From Candidatus Methylomirabilis sp. (GTDB taxonomy: Bacteria; Methylomirabilota; Methylomirabilia; Methylomirabilales; Methylomirabilaceae): DNA of 64,000 nucleotides. The stretch spans positions 1 through 64,000 of the forward strand of contig NSJM01000002.1 of assembly GCA_002634395.1 (NCBI GenBank). The letters are read 5' to 3'. The notes beneath the pieces were generated by a model. The model worked only from the letters and a program-made list of their open reading frames with translations. It was not told the origin of the DNA and searched no databases. This document shows positions 16,294 to 25,691 of this stretch, piece by piece (position 1 is the first letter of the stretch; every line of letters begins with the position of its first letter). The position numbers and the translations under genes are program-made.

Positions 16294-16887
16294 TTACTCT
16301 GTGCCCCGCCACCGATTCGGCAAGTCGGTGTGGAGACCGATCTGGTCCAGTACTCGTCCGATGATCTGGTCCACCAACTCCTCGACCGTTGCCGCCTTTT
16401 GATAGAACGGCGGAACCGGCGGAACGATGCTGACACCCGACCTGGCCAACGTCAACATCTGTTCCAGGTGGATGGCGGTAAAGGGGCTCTCCCTCACCAC
16501 AAGAGCAAGACGCTTCCCCTCCTTCAGGACAACGTCGGCCGCTCTTGCGATCAAGGTTTCGGCGTAGCCGGTGGCGATGGCCGCCAAGCTCTTCATCGAG
16601 CATGGCGAGACAATCATCGCGACCACGTTGGGCGAGACATAGGAACCACTCGAAATGGACGCGCCGAGGTCCCGATCGTCATGGAAAAAGGTAGCGAGGC
16701 GCTTGAGATCCTCCACTGTGCGTCCGCACTCTTCCCGAAGCGTCGCCCTCGCCCCTTCGGACACGATCAGATGGACAGGCAGACCAAGCTCGCAAAGCAC
16801 TTCGAGCATGCGAATGCCCAGAACAGCACCGCTCGCCCCCGTGATGCCGAGAATATATTCCTGCTTCGCGTCGATCCGATTCACCAT
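16294..16887 (-). CDS. ubiX: UbiX-type flavin prenyltransferase
   Basis: Flavoprotein of 197 residues that attaches a dimethylallyl group to FMN, giving the prenyl-FMN cofactor of UbiD decarboxylases. Visible motifs are the FMN-binding ILGITGASGAVLGIRML, SSGSYVSPNVVAMIVSPCSMKSLAAIATG and RLALVVRESPFTAIHLEQML. Length fits the family. No ubiD is nearby. Its start codon overlaps the stop of a tiny upstream frame (16881-16967). Confidence 0.92.
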   Translation of the reverse strand: MVNRIDAKQEYILGITGASGAVLGIRMLEVLCELGLPVHLIVSEGARATLREECGRTVEDLKRLATFFHDDRDLGASISSGSYVSPNVVAMIVSPCSMKSLAAIATGYAETLIARAADVVLKEGKRLALVVRESPFTAIHLEQMLTLARSGVSIVPPVPPFYQKAATVEELVDQIIGRVLDQIGLHTDLPNRWRGTE

Positions 16888-16967
16888 GGCTGCGTGAGCT
16901 CAGTGCGTGCCGCGGATCCGTCCGGCAGACGATCGAGCAGCTCCCTCACGGTTTCCTTTGCTCTCAT
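16881..16967 (-). CDS. Short leader or truncated antitoxin-like frame before ubiX
   Basis: A frame of 28 codons with a good ribosome site (CTGGAGG) reads KETVRELLDRLPDG and ends in TGA overlapping the ubiX ATG. The VRELLDRLPD segment resembles the N-terminus of small antitoxin-like proteins, most of which continue further. It may be a truncated relic or a coupled leader peptide; I cannot tell which. Confidence 0.35.
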   Translation of the reverse strand: MRAKETVRELLDRLPDGSAARTELTQPW

Positions 16968-17139
16968 GGGAAGACCTCCAGCGACGAACTCATTGCACGC
17001 CATCACTGACTTATGCGCCAAGCGTGCACGATCCGCCTATTCTTTCTATCCTACCGCATGAATGAAGTGGATGTTCAAGTTGAGCGGCCTGCCGGGGCTG
17101 CAAAGCTGGGTCAATCACGGGGGTCGCTCCCTTTAGCTT

Positions 17140-17288
17140 TCTGCCGCCCAGGTTCAACCGCAGGCTTGGAAGAAATCGAAGATGGCATCTGGAACGTCTA
17201 CTTCGGCCCGCTCACACTCGGCCGGCTCCATGAACGACACATGCGCATCGAGGATGAATATGGTGGATTAACGCGCCACAAGGTGTAA
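17140..17288 (+). pseudogene. Transposase C-terminal remnant (IS481-like)
   Basis: The frame ends AGLEEIEDGIWNVYFGPLTL and LHERHMRIED, the C-terminal tail of an integrase-core transposase (DGIWxVYFGP is common in IS481-like proteins). Upstream sequence in this frame shows no catalytic DDE region, and no terminal inverted repeat is seen. It is a fragment left by an older insertion. Confidence 0.6.
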
Positions 17289-17310
17289 CCCATGTCCCCG
17301 TACTGTTTTG

Positions 17311-17754
17311 TTACCTATCTCCCCGGCCGGTCAGTTTGTGCGAAAGAGCTGCATTGTGTCCCGTTACCTTATACTCGCCAGGTTCCGCCGGAAGCACAAA
17401 GTGACGTTTACCGTCGTTCGCAACACGAGCGAACTCACCTGTGTCCTGTATCACGCGACCTTTGTTTGATCCGCCATGGGTTGATTGCTGCGAATTGCAG
17501 TTGGGACAGAGAAAGCGGAGGTTCGCGGGGCTATTGTCTCCGCTCACTCCATTCACGTGGTCCAGCACGAGCTGTAGTGGCCCACCGGTCCAGCGGAGAT
17601 TGCCGGAGTGGAACTGGCAGGTCGGAATATCACAGCGATACGGGATTGGCGGAGATTGCTGAGCTCGCCATTCGAGAAAATGACGTCGGACAGTGGACTG
17701 GGGGCGACGCCCTTTCCGGTAACACAAAACGCTACGTTGGGAGAGTTTCGCCAT
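17311..17754 (-). CDS. HNH endonuclease domain protein
   Basis: A protein of 147 residues. An HNH nuclease module spans about 38-92: RCDIPTC, then LVLDHVNGVSGDN and LRFLCPNCNSQ, giving the His-Asn-Asn core and a CxxC...CxxC zinc site. The N-terminal SQRSVLCYRKG and the polar C-terminus have no assignment. HNH proteins of this size are common next to mobile elements, and a transposase remnant abuts it. Substrate unknown. Confidence 0.75.
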   Translation of the reverse strand: MAKLSQRSVLCYRKGRRPQSTVRRHFLEWRAQQSPPIPYRCDIPTCQFHSGNLRWTGGPLQLVLDHVNGVSGDNSPANLRFLCPNCNSQQSTHGGSNKGRVIQDTGEFARVANDGKRHFVLPAEPGEYKVTGHNAALSHKLTGRGDR

Positions 17755-17956
17755 ATGCTGTTTTCCAAGGGCTTAACAGATATTAGCCAATACGTCTTGA
17801 ACGGACTCTACGATGGTGATGCATAAAATGCAACACGATACGCATAACGCAAAAACAGAGAGATAGGGGTGTGTCATTGATCCTAAAGTCCCCCCCCATC
17901 CACACCTCCCCCCGAATCGAGTCCCGGGCAGGCTCTCAAGGGGGAAAGGGATCTTC

Positions 17957-18541
17957 TCAGACCTGCCGATTGAGTGGGTCGATGTCGAATCGGAGGAGGA
18001 GCGTGCGCAGCCTGCCGAGCGGCAGCCCAACGACATTGGTAAAGCTCCCCTTGATCCCCTCGATGAAGGCCTCGGCAGCTCCCTGGATCGCGTAGCCCCC
18101 GGCCTTATCAAACGGCTCACCCGTCTGCACGTAGGCGTCAATCTCTGCATCCGTCAAGGCTCGCATTCTGACCTCGCTCATCTCGTGTCCGATCTCTGTT
18201 CTCCCGTCAGAGGCCTGCACAAGCGCAAGCCCCGTCATGACCAGATGGCTCCGGCCACTTAACAGGCGTAGAAACTCCTTGGCCTCTTCCCGATCTTTCG
18301 GCTTACCCAGAGGGCGACCGTCACATTCGACGATGGTGTCTGCGCCAAGGACCAACCCCTCCCCTACCCGAGCGGCCACCTCGGCCGCCTTTCGAAGGGC
18401 CAGGGTCTCGGCGTGGCATGCTGTCGTCGTCCCTGGCAACGGACCTGCCTCGTCAATCGAGCTGGGGATGATCCGATGCTCAACCCACAGCGCCTGCAGC
18501 AGCGCCTCTCGCCTGGGAGAAGCAGACGCCAGGACAATCAC
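17957..18541 (-). CDS. maf: Maf family nucleotide pyrophosphatase
   Basis: A protein of 194 residues opening IVLASASPRREALLQAL, the Maf signature, followed by HAETLALRKA, GADTIVECDGRPLGKPKD and FDKAGGYAIQGAAEAFI. Maf proteins hydrolyse non-canonical or canonical nucleoside triphosphates to monophosphates. It overlaps the upstream DUF4321 gene by four bases. Confidence 0.93.
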   Translation of the reverse strand: MIVLASASPRREALLQALWVEHRIIPSSIDEAGPLPGTTTACHAETLALRKAAEVAARVGEGLVLGADTIVECDGRPLGKPKDREEAKEFLRLLSGRSHLVMTGLALVQASDGRTEIGHEMSEVRMRALTDAEIDAYVQTGEPFDKAGGYAIQGAAEAFIEGIKGSFTNVVGLPLGRLRTLLLRFDIDPLNRQV

Positions 18542-18846
18542 AGCTTCCGGTAGAGTAAGAGGGCCAGGCCAATGCCCAGCAAGCTCGAGAGATTGATCTT
18601 CACGGTAAAACCGAAGGAGACGCTTAGGACCTTCAGGTTGAGGGTTGCAGGCGGCGAGAGCCCAGGATTAATTCCCGTACTAAAGATCTTTTCCAATGTC
18701 CCGCCAGGGACCATGGCAGCGATGACCTCTCCTATCACGGTCCCTATCAATGCCCCCAATATGAGGATCACCAGCAGCATAATCATGCTGTCACTTCGTT
18801 TAGCCAATCGATCCTCCCATGTGGCCATGGCCGCACCACGGTGCAC
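18538..18846 (-). CDS. DUF4321-like small membrane protein
   Basis: About 102 residues with two hydrophobic helices: MIMLLVILILGALIGTVIGE and a C-terminal LLGIGLALLLYRKL. The central part (LKVLSVSFGFTVKINL) matches the pattern of DUF4321 proteins, which often sit beside maf. The start is uncertain: 18846, 18828 (MATWED) and 18786 are possible. Function unknown; the four-base overlap with maf indicates an operon. Confidence 0.65.
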   Translation of the reverse strand: MHRGAAMATWEDRLAKRSDSMIMLLVILILGALIGTVIGEVIAAMVPGGTLEKIFSTGINPGLSPPATLNLKVLSVSFGFTVKINLSSLLGIGLALLLYRKL

Positions 18847-18860
18847 GAAAATCCCCTCAA

Positions 18861-18930
18861 TCCCCCTTTATGAAAGGGGGAGGTAGGGAAACGGATAAGT
18901 ATCCCCCCCCTTTTTTTGAAAGGGGGGTCA
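18861..18930. repeat. Two CCCCCTTT...AAAGGGGG hairpins
   Basis: TCCCCCTTTATGAAAGGGGGA (18861-18881) is an almost perfect inverted repeat. A second similar unit with long C, T and G runs follows at about 18903-18930. They lie between cobA/hemD and the DUF4321 gene and look like members of a dispersed hairpin repeat family; they may also stop transcription. Confidence 0.65.
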
Positions 18931-19010
18931 GGGGGGTTTGTCTGAGGCTGGTGGCTGAGCACTGATTGCTCAATACTATTTTCGAAGGAACGCTAGGAAC
19001 CCGACTCACG

Positions 19011-20543
19011 CTATCCCGCAGCCGATGTTTGATAATACTGGATGATGGCGTCAACCAGGGATGGGATGGTGTATTGCTTCGGGACGATGTCGATCGGCAA
19101 GCCGAAGCGTTCGGCTGTCTCTCGTGTGATAGGGCCGATACACGCGACGCGCACCCCTTCGCAAAGCGCCTTCAAATCTTCCTGCCCGAGCGCCTCGACA
19201 AAATTGGTGACGGTGGAGGAACTGGTAAAGGTAACAAGGTCGATCTTCCGATTCTTAAGAAGCGGCCTTAAGAGTTCAGCGGACCTATTTGATTTCACAG
19301 TTCTATATACCGGCACTACGTCAACGGTTGCGCCCCGCTGTTCGAGATCCTTCGGCAACAGATCCCTCGCGACTTCGGCCCGTGGCAGCAGGATCTTCGC
19401 ACCTTGCAGATCATACGGCTTCAGCGCCTCGATGACTCCCTCAGCGCGGAATTCCGCCGGGACCACGTCGGGGATCACGGCATATCTCTCCAGCGCGTCG
19501 GCGGTTGCAGGTCCGATAGCACAGATCCTGGCGGCTCCCAGGCGTCTGGCATCCCGGCGAAGCTCACGTAGCCGGCAAAAAAAGGCATCGACGCCGTTCG
19601 CGCTGGTAAAGATCACCCACTGGTAGCTTTCGAGCCACCCGATAGCCTGATCCAACGGCTCCCAGCTCTTGGGCGGTACGATCTCAATAAGGGGAACCTC
19701 CAGAACCTCCGCGCCTTGTCCCTCCAGCAACTCACCGAAGCGACCCGCCTGCTCACGGGTCCTGGTCACAAGGATTCGTTTCCCGAAGAGCGGCCGCCGC
19801 TCGAACCAGTTTAGCCGCTCTCGAAGCCGAACAACATCGCCGACCACCAGAACCGCAGGCGGCCCCATCCCGCGCATTTGGGCAAGTGCCACGATATTTT
19901 CGAGCGTACCAGTGACCGTTTCCTGTTCGGGCTTGGTGCCCCAGTGCATGACGGCGGCAGGCGTCTCTTTAGATCGACCATACCCGAGGAGCTTGTCGAC
20001 AATCGTTGGAAGATTGCTACAGCCCATGAGGAACACCAACGTTCCGACGCCGGTCGCAACTTTGTCCCAGGCGATTACCGACGTCTGTTTCGAAGGATCC
20101 TCATGTCCGGTCAGAATGGCGACGGTCGAGGCGTAATCGCGGTGGGTGAGGGGGATGCCTGCATACGCCGGTACGGCTATCGCTGAAGTGATCCCTGGAA
20201 CAACCTCGAAGGGAATGCCTGCCTGAAACAGCTCCTCCCCTTCTTCGCCACCCCGCCCGAAGATAAACGGGTCACCCCCTTTCAGCCTCGCCACCACCTT
20301 TCCGGCCAGAGCCTTGTCGATCAACAGGCGGTCGATCTCCGTCTGTGTGGCGGCATCGGCGTCGCCGCCCTTCTTACCGACGTAGATCAGCTCGGCGTCA
20401 TGCTTCGCATAGGAAAGGAGGCGGGGATTAGCGAGGTAGTCATACACGATTACATCGGCCTCACGAAGACACGCGACGCCACGTAGTGTAAAAAGGCCTG
20501 GATCACCAGGCCCGGCGCCAATGAGATAGACCTTTCCCTTCAT
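19011..20543 (-). CDS. cobA-hemD: Uroporphyrinogen-III methyltransferase/synthase fusion
   Basis: A two-domain protein of 510 residues. Residues 1-245 are SUMT (CobA): VYLIGAGPGDPGLFTLRG, ARLKGGDPFIFGRGGEE and VPGITSAIAVPAYAGIPLTH, for two methylations toward precorrin-2. Residues about 255-505 are uroporphyrinogen-III synthase (HemD): RILVTRTREQAGRFGELLE and FTSSSTVTNFVEAL. The fusion occurs in many Gram-positive and other bacteria. It overlaps hemC by four bases and closes the tetrapyrrole operon. Confidence 0.93.
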   Translation of the reverse strand: MKGKVYLIGAGPGDPGLFTLRGVACLREADVIVYDYLANPRLLSYAKHDAELIYVGKKGGDADAATQTEIDRLLIDKALAGKVVARLKGGDPFIFGRGGEEGEELFQAGIPFEVVPGITSAIAVPAYAGIPLTHRDYASTVAILTGHEDPSKQTSVIAWDKVATGVGTLVFLMGCSNLPTIVDKLLGYGRSKETPAAVMHWGTKPEQETVTGTLENIVALAQMRGMGPPAVLVVGDVVRLRERLNWFERRPLFGKRILVTRTREQAGRFGELLEGQGAEVLEVPLIEIVPPKSWEPLDQAIGWLESYQWVIFTSANGVDAFFCRLRELRRDARRLGAARICAIGPATADALERYAVIPDVVPAEFRAEGVIEALKPYDLQGAKILLPRAEVARDLLPKDLEQRGATVDVVPVYRTVKSNRSAELLRPLLKNRKIDLVTFTSSSTVTNFVEALGQEDLKALCEGVRVACIGPITRETAERFGLPIDIVPKQYTIPSLVDAIIQYYQTSAAG

Positions 20544-21487
20544 ATACGCTTCTCTCTAAGCTGAGTCTCAATCTCTCGGAGAATCTCCCCGGCTCCAGCA
20601 GTGAGCAGCGCCTCCGCTAACGCCTGTCCCGCCTGCTCGGGCGCATCGGCCTCCCCTCGAATGACGTGTTTGATCAGCCGCTTGCCATCCAGACCGGCAA
20701 CCATTCCAGTGAGAACGAGCGCCTCTCCTTCAATTTGGCCGAAGGCGGCGATCGGGGTCACGCAGCTGCCGCCCAGGCGTCGCAGGAAAGCCCGTTCCGC
20801 CATCGTGGCCTGTCGAGTCTCACGATGATTGAGCGTCTCCACAAGCTCGGCTACCCGCTGATCGTCCTCCCGGATTTCGATCGCTAATGCTCCCTGGCCG
20901 ATTGCCGGCAGGCACACATCCGGCTGTAGGCACTCAGTAATCCGATCCTGCAGGCTAAGGCGGATGAGGCCCGCGGCTGCCAGGACCACGGCCTCGAGGT
21001 CAAGCGTCTCGAGCTTGTTCAGCCGCGTCTGCACATTGCCGCGCAGGGGAACGATCTGGAGGTCCGGGCGACGATGGAGGAGTTGGACTTGTCGGCGGAG
21101 GCTGCTGGTGCCGATCCTGGCCCCGCGAGGCAGCTCCGTGAACTGTAGACCGTGCCTGGCAACGAGCGCATCAAGCGGATCTTCACGTTGCGTGACGGCC
21201 CCCACCCGAAGGCTTGGCGCCAACTCCGCAGGCAGATCCTTCATGCTGTGGACCGCGAGGTCGATCCGGTGATCGAGCAGGGCCTCCTCGATCTCCTTCA
21301 CAAAGAGACCCTTCCCACCCACCTGCGAAAGGGCCACATCGAGGAACTTGTCACCGGAGGTCTTGATCGGAATGATGGTTACTGTCAGACCAGGCCATTG
21401 TCGGCTCAGGTCTTCCGAAACGAGTCTCGCCTGACACAGCGCCAGCGGACTCCCACGCGTGCCCAGCTTTATCGAATCAGTGTCCAC
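20540..21487 (-). CDS. hemC: Porphobilinogen deaminase
   Basis: Hydroxymethylbilane synthase of 315 residues. LGTRGSPLALCQARLV, SMKDLPAEL, REDPLDALV and GTSSLRRQVQLLHRRPDL are the substrate-binding motifs, and the dipyrromethane cofactor Cys lies in LGGSCVTPIAAF. It sits between hemA and cobA/hemD; the four-base overlap with the latter suggests coupled translation. Confidence 0.95.
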   Translation of the reverse strand: MDTDSIKLGTRGSPLALCQARLVSEDLSRQWPGLTVTIIPIKTSGDKFLDVALSQVGGKGLFVKEIEEALLDHRIDLAVHSMKDLPAELAPSLRVGAVTQREDPLDALVARHGLQFTELPRGARIGTSSLRRQVQLLHRRPDLQIVPLRGNVQTRLNKLETLDLEAVVLAAAGLIRLSLQDRITECLQPDVCLPAIGQGALAIEIREDDQRVAELVETLNHRETRQATMAERAFLRRLGGSCVTPIAAFGQIEGEALVLTGMVAGLDGKRLIKHVIRGEADAPEQAGQALAEALLTAGAGEILREIETQLREKRI

Positions 21488-21534
21488 GTCTTCGCCTCAC
21501 CTTTGTGCCTCGCACCCCGCGTCTGAAACCCAGA

Positions 21535-21562
21535 ATGTTGAACCTTGAACATTGAACTGTGA
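21535..21562. repeat. TGAAC heptad array 2
   Basis: TTGAACCTTGAACATTGAAC followed by TGTGAAC lies in the 81-base gap between hemA and hemC. It is the same repeat type as at 12928-12960. Confidence 0.6.
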
Positions 21563-21568
21563 ACGCCT

Positions 21569-22837
21569 CTACTCATCCCCAATGCCAAAGAGTCTCCGCA
21601 GCACATCTACGTAAAGGTGGCCCTCTTTCAGAGCCGACTGGCGTTTCAATTCCGTCGTCGGCTCGTGTAAAATCTTATTGACGATCGAGCTGGTCATGAG
21701 GGAAATAGCATGCCGCTCCTCCGGCGTCAAGTCCTGCAGCTTCGAAAAAATCTTTTGGAGTTCCTCCTCGCGGATCGATTCGACCTTCTTACGCATAGCA
21801 ACGATGGTCGGAACGACATGGAGGCTCGCAAGCCACTCGGCAAATTGCCTGACCTCACGGTCGATCAATCCCTCTGCGACATCCGCTTCGCGCTGCCGTT
21901 CGCGAAGATTGGCCTGCACCACTCCCTGAAGATCATCAAGGTCATAGAGGTACACATTATCGATTTCGTTCGCCGCGGGATCGATATCCCTGGGAACGGC
22001 AATGTCGATCACGAATATCGGACGGTTACGGCGCTGCAGGGCGATCTCCTGAAAGTCAGCCTTGGAGAGGATCTGGTGCGGGGCGCCGGTCGAACTGATG
22101 ATGATGTCGGCCCCGACCATCTCCAACTTGGCGTGATCGTACGGGACAGCCCGACCACCCCATCGCTCGGCCAATTCTACCGCGCGATCGAAATTCCGAT
22201 TGGCCACAATAACCGTACCTACACCATCAGCCAGCAAATGTTTAGCCGATAACTCCGACATCTTCCCGGCCCCGATCAGCATGACCGTGCGACCCGTCAG
22301 GGCGCCGAAGATCTTCTTGGCCAACTCGATGGCGGCGGTTGAAACTGAGACGGCCGAGGTTGCAATCCCGGTCTCGGTTCGAACCCGTTTTGCGACGCGC
22401 AACGCCCTGTCCATAAGGGCATTGAGAATCGAACCCGTGGCATCCTGCTCAATGGCAATCGCGTACGCCGCCTTGACTTGACCCAGGATCTGGGATTCAC
22501 CAACCACCATCGCGTCAAGGCTCGACGCGACACGGAAGATATGCCGGATGGCCTGATCGGCGGTCAGCAAATACAGAGAGGACTCAAAGGCCTGTGGCAA
22601 AAGCTTGTGTCGTTCGGCCAGGCACTCCACAAGGAATCGGCGCGCGCCCTCTACGTCGTCTACAACAGCGTATGCCTCCACCCTGTTGCAGGTCGAGAGG
22701 ATCATCCGCTCGAGGATTTGCCCGCATCCGCCAAGCTCCTCCAAGACTTCCGGCAACTCCGACTCCGGAATGTGGAGTTTCTCCCGGAGTTCAATCGGCG
22801 CTGTCTTATGGCTCAGACCCAGAACAATAATTTCCAT
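21569..22837 (-). CDS. hemA: Glutamyl-tRNA reductase
   Basis: First enzyme of the C5 heme pathway, 422 residues. LGLSHKTAPIELREKL and STCNRVEAYAV carry the catalytic Cys; the NADPH domain has TVMLIGAGKMSELSAKHL, and the C-terminal dimer domain includes SSIVNKILHEPT. It reduces glutamyl-tRNA to glutamate-1-semialdehyde. Upstream of it in the operon is a CcsA-like gene, as in many bacteria that join heme synthesis with cytochrome c maturation. Confidence 0.95.
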   Translation of the reverse strand: MEIIVLGLSHKTAPIELREKLHIPESELPEVLEELGGCGQILERMILSTCNRVEAYAVVDDVEGARRFLVECLAERHKLLPQAFESSLYLLTADQAIRHIFRVASSLDAMVVGESQILGQVKAAYAIAIEQDATGSILNALMDRALRVAKRVRTETGIATSAVSVSTAAIELAKKIFGALTGRTVMLIGAGKMSELSAKHLLADGVGTVIVANRNFDRAVELAERWGGRAVPYDHAKLEMVGADIIISSTGAPHQILSKADFQEIALQRRNRPIFVIDIAVPRDIDPAANEIDNVYLYDLDDLQGVVQANLRERQREADVAEGLIDREVRQFAEWLASLHVVPTIVAMRKKVESIREEELQKIFSKLQDLTPEERHAISLMTSSIVNKILHEPTTELKRQSALKEGHLYVDVLRRLFGIGDE

Positions 22838-22873
22838 GGCAGCTTTGTAGGTCCAGGTTCCTAATTCCGGGTT

Positions 22874-22906
22874 TTCAACCTTGAACTTTGCACCTTGAAC
22901 TTTCCA
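22874..22906. repeat. TGAAC heptad array 3
   Basis: CAACCTTGAACTTTGCACC followed by TTGAACTTTCC fills most of the 69-base gap between ccsA and hemA. It is a weaker copy of the arrays at 12928 and 21535. Confidence 0.5.
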
Positions 22907-23716
22907 TCAAAATGCGTGCGTCCCTCTGATGAGAAGATTCGCCACAAGGAAACCAAAGACGACCCCACAAAACCCAATGATCGACAGAATGGCAGCCTTT
23001 CGGCCCCGCCAGCCCCCTGCCAGCCGTCCATGCAACAGGGCCGCGTAGAAGACCCAGGTAATGGTCGACCATATCTGCCTGCCGTCCCAGGACAGGAAAG
23101 AACCCCATACAGAATAGCTCAACAGTACACCGCTTAACAGGCCGAGGGTCAGCAGCGGGAAGCCCAGCGTCAGACTGAAGTGGCACAGATCGTCGAGGAG
23201 CTTCAACGAGGGAAGGCGCTCGAAGAGAATTCCAGGATGCCTCGATTTGAGCAGCCATTCCTGGACCAGGAACATCAATGCCCCGCAGCAGGCGAGGGCA
23301 AAGGCGGCGTTTCCGAGAAGGGTCAGGATCACATGCGTCCAGACCCCGAAGTTCTTCAGTGGGGGGGATAGCGTCTCGATCGTCTTGGGTAGGGCGGCCG
23401 ATGCCCCGAGCAGGAGGACCACCAACGGGATTGCAAACGAACCGATCACCTTGCTTTCGTAGTGCACCTCGGTGACGATGTAGACAGCAACCGTAGCCCA
23501 CGCATAAAAGGAAAGCCAATCGGCAAGATTGGCTGGTGGGCGACCCTGCTGGTAGAGATGAACCGCCAAGGCTCCCGTATGCAGAACAAACCCGACTCGG
23601 GTTAAGATACCCGCAGCCCTGAGAAGCTTGCCGGGCCTCGCGATAAGGGAGCCCATATACGCCAGGCTCGCGCTCAGATAGAACAGCAATGCGAGATACG
23701 TGAGGGTTAGTTCCAT
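22907..23716 (-). CDS. ccsA: CcsA/ResC-like cytochrome c assembly protein
   Basis: Polytopic membrane protein of 269 residues with about eight helices. The conserved Trp-rich periplasmic loop appears as VWGSFLSWDGRQIWSTITW, and histidines such as VWTHVILTLLGN match the heme-handling His of the family. It would present heme to apocytochrome c with CcsB/ResB, which is not in the window; HemX-like proteins beside hemA look similar, so the exact role is open. Confidence 0.85.
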   Translation of the reverse strand: MELTLTYLALLFYLSASLAYMGSLIARPGKLLRAAGILTRVGFVLHTGALAVHLYQQGRPPANLADWLSFYAWATVAVYIVTEVHYESKVIGSFAIPLVVLLLGASAALPKTIETLSPPLKNFGVWTHVILTLLGNAAFALACCGALMFLVQEWLLKSRHPGILFERLPSLKLLDDLCHFSLTLGFPLLTLGLLSGVLLSYSVWGSFLSWDGRQIWSTITWVFYAALLHGRLAGGWRGRKAAILSIIGFCGVVFGFLVANLLIRGTHAF

Positions 23717-23759
23717 CGCCGCTTCGAGAGCCGAATCCCGAAGGACTCATTACGGCCCG

Positions 23760-24233
23760 TTACGGGGCTCCCCGACGCCTCCCCCCTTTCCGGAGATCCT
23801 TGACCTCCTCGACAAACTGACTGACGTCCTTGAACTGGCGATACACCGATGCAAAACGGACGTACGCGACCTTATCGATCTCGTGGAGCCGCTCCATGAT
23901 CAACTCACCAATCTCAGCAGAAGGCATCTCGCGCTCCGTCTTCTCCGCAAGGCGGCCCTCAATCTCATCCACAATCTTCTCGAGTTGGGCAACGCTGACA
24001 GGTCGCTTCTGCGTTGCCTTGTGCAATCCCGCCAAAATCTTGTGCCGGTCGAACGGCTCCCGACGTCCATCCGTCTTAATGACCATGAAGTGGATCTCTT
24101 CGATCCGCTCGTACGTCGTGAAACGCCTGAGACACTGCCGACATTGACGGCGGCGGCGAACCACCTCGCCATCCTTGCCCTCACGAGAATCGACGACCTT
24201 TTCTTCGAGACTGCCGCAGTAGGGACACTTCAC
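23760..24233 (-). CDS. nrdR: Transcriptional repressor NrdR
   Basis: A protein of 157 residues. The zinc ribbon is MKCPYCGSLEEKVVDSRE and RRRRQCRQCLRRFTTYERIE, followed by an ATP-cone (about 48-138: VIKTDGRREPFDRHKILAGL). NrdR represses ribonucleotide reductase genes according to ATP/dATP. It follows glyA after 21 bases, an arrangement seen in several phyla. Confidence 0.95.
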   Translation of the reverse strand: MKCPYCGSLEEKVVDSREGKDGEVVRRRRQCRQCLRRFTTYERIEEIHFMVIKTDGRREPFDRHKILAGLHKATQKRPVSVAQLEKIVDEIEGRLAEKTEREMPSAEIGELIMERLHEIDKVAYVRFASVYRQFKDVSQFVEEVKDLRKGGRRRGAP

Positions 24234-24254
24234 GAGTGAGCCCCTCGGAGGATT

Positions 24255-25523
24255 TTAGGCCAGGTGGGGAGAAGAGAGGGCAAGCTGCTCTCGGTACAAC
24301 GGGAAGGAGTCACACAGCTCTTTCACGCGGGCCGCGACTCCAGAAAGGGCCGCAGCGCTTGAAACATCTTGAAGGGCGTCGGCAATGAGGTTTGCGATCT
24401 CGCCCATTTCAGCTTCACGCATCCCACGAGTGGTCACTGCCGGCGTCCCGATTCGAATGCCGGAGGTCACAGTCGGCTTTGCCTCATCGAAGGGGATGGC
24501 GTTCTTGTTGGCCGTGATCCCAGCCTGATCCAGCGCGACCTCGGCCGCCTTCCCCGTCAGCCCTTTCCCTCGCAGATCGATCAGGAGGAGATGAGTATCG
24601 GTTCCGCCGGAGACCAGACGGAAGCCATGACCTTGCAACGCCTCTGCTAATGCCTTTGCGTTCGCCACGATCTGACGCTGATAGGAGGCGAATTCCGGCG
24701 TGAGCGCCTCAGCAAACGCCACCGCCTTAGCCGCAATAATGTGCATCAGCGGACCGCCCTGCATTCCGGGAAAGACCTGCTTATTCAGGGCCGGGGCATA
24801 CGCTGCCTTACACATGATCATCCCGCCTCGTGGACCCCGAAGCGTCTTGTGGGTGGTGGTGGTGACGAACTCAGCGTGGGGGATGGGGCTTGGGTGCAGC
24901 TTGGCTACGATCAGTCCGGCGATGTGGGCGATATCGGTCATGACGAGCGCGCCGGTCTCTTTCGCAATCTCGCCGAACTTCGCAAAGTCGAGGATTCTAG
25001 GATAGGCGCTGGCGCCGACTACGATCATCTTGGGCCTGTGCGTCTTGGCCAGTGATCGGAGTGTATCAAAGTCCACCTGTTCCGTCGTCCTGTCTACGCC
25101 GTACGGAATTACCTTGAAAAAGCGGCCCGAGAAGTTGACCGGGCTGCCGTGCGACAGGTGACCTCCGTGCGACAGGTTCAGCCCAAGAATTGTATCCCCG
25201 GGCTCCAGAACAGAAAAGTACACAGCCATATTGGCCTGCGTGCCGGAATGCGGCTGGACGTTGACGTGGTCGGCGCCAAAGAGTCGCTTGGCTCGATCGA
25301 TCGCCAGATTCTCCGCCATGTCGACAAACTCGCACCCACCGTAGTAGCGTCGTCCCGGGTACCCCTCGGCATATTTGTTGGTCAGTGTAGACCCGGCCGC
25401 CTCCATCACCGCAGTGCTGACAAAGTTTTCCGAGGCAATTAACTCTAACTTACCGGCCTGGCGGTCGGTCTCGAGTCGAATGACTTCAGCAATCTCCGGG
25501 TCAACATCAATAAGGTGCTTCAC
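24255..25523 (-). CDS. glyA: Serine hydroxymethyltransferase
   Basis: PLP enzyme of 422 residues that interconverts serine and glycine with transfer of a one-carbon unit to tetrahydrofolate. [28 protein letters not shown] and the PLP-lysine motif [15 protein letters not shown] are all present. The start is GTG at 25523 with CAGGAG before it. It begins the run glyA-nrdR-ccsA-hemA-hemC-cobA/hemD, where glycine and folate supply sit beside heme synthesis. The 168-base gap upstream is shared with the divergent leuC. Confidence 0.96.
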   Translation of the reverse strand: MKHLIDVDPEIAEVIRLETDRQAGKLELIASENFVSTAVMEAAGSTLTNKYAEGYPGRRYYGGCEFVDMAENLAIDRAKRLFGADHVNVQPHSGTQANMAVYFSVLEPGDTILGLNLSHGGHLSHGSPVNFSGRFFKVIPYGVDRTTEQVDFDTLRSLAKTHRPKMIVVGASAYPRILDFAKFGEIAKETGALVMTDIAHIAGLIVAKLHPSPIPHAEFVTTTTHKTLRGPRGGMIMCKAAYAPALNKQVFPGMQGGPLMHIIAAKAVAFAEALTPEFASYQRQIVANAKALAEALQGHGFRLVSGGTDTHLLLIDLRGKGLTGKAAEVALDQAGITANKNAIPFDEAKPTVTSGIRIGTPAVTTRGMREAEMGEIANLIADALQDVSSAAALSGVAARVKELCDSFPLYREQLALSSPHLA

Positions 25524-25691
25524 GCTTCGGCTCTCCTGATGACAATAGATGAGGACTCAAATCATGATAAATCGTAATCCCGAGACCTTCTCTTGTCAAG
25601 GCAAAATGGGTTGAAATCTGGAACTCCAAGAGTTGTGAGGTGCAACGACGGGCTTGCGCCTCGCGCAACCTTCTGGCACAATAACAGCGCG

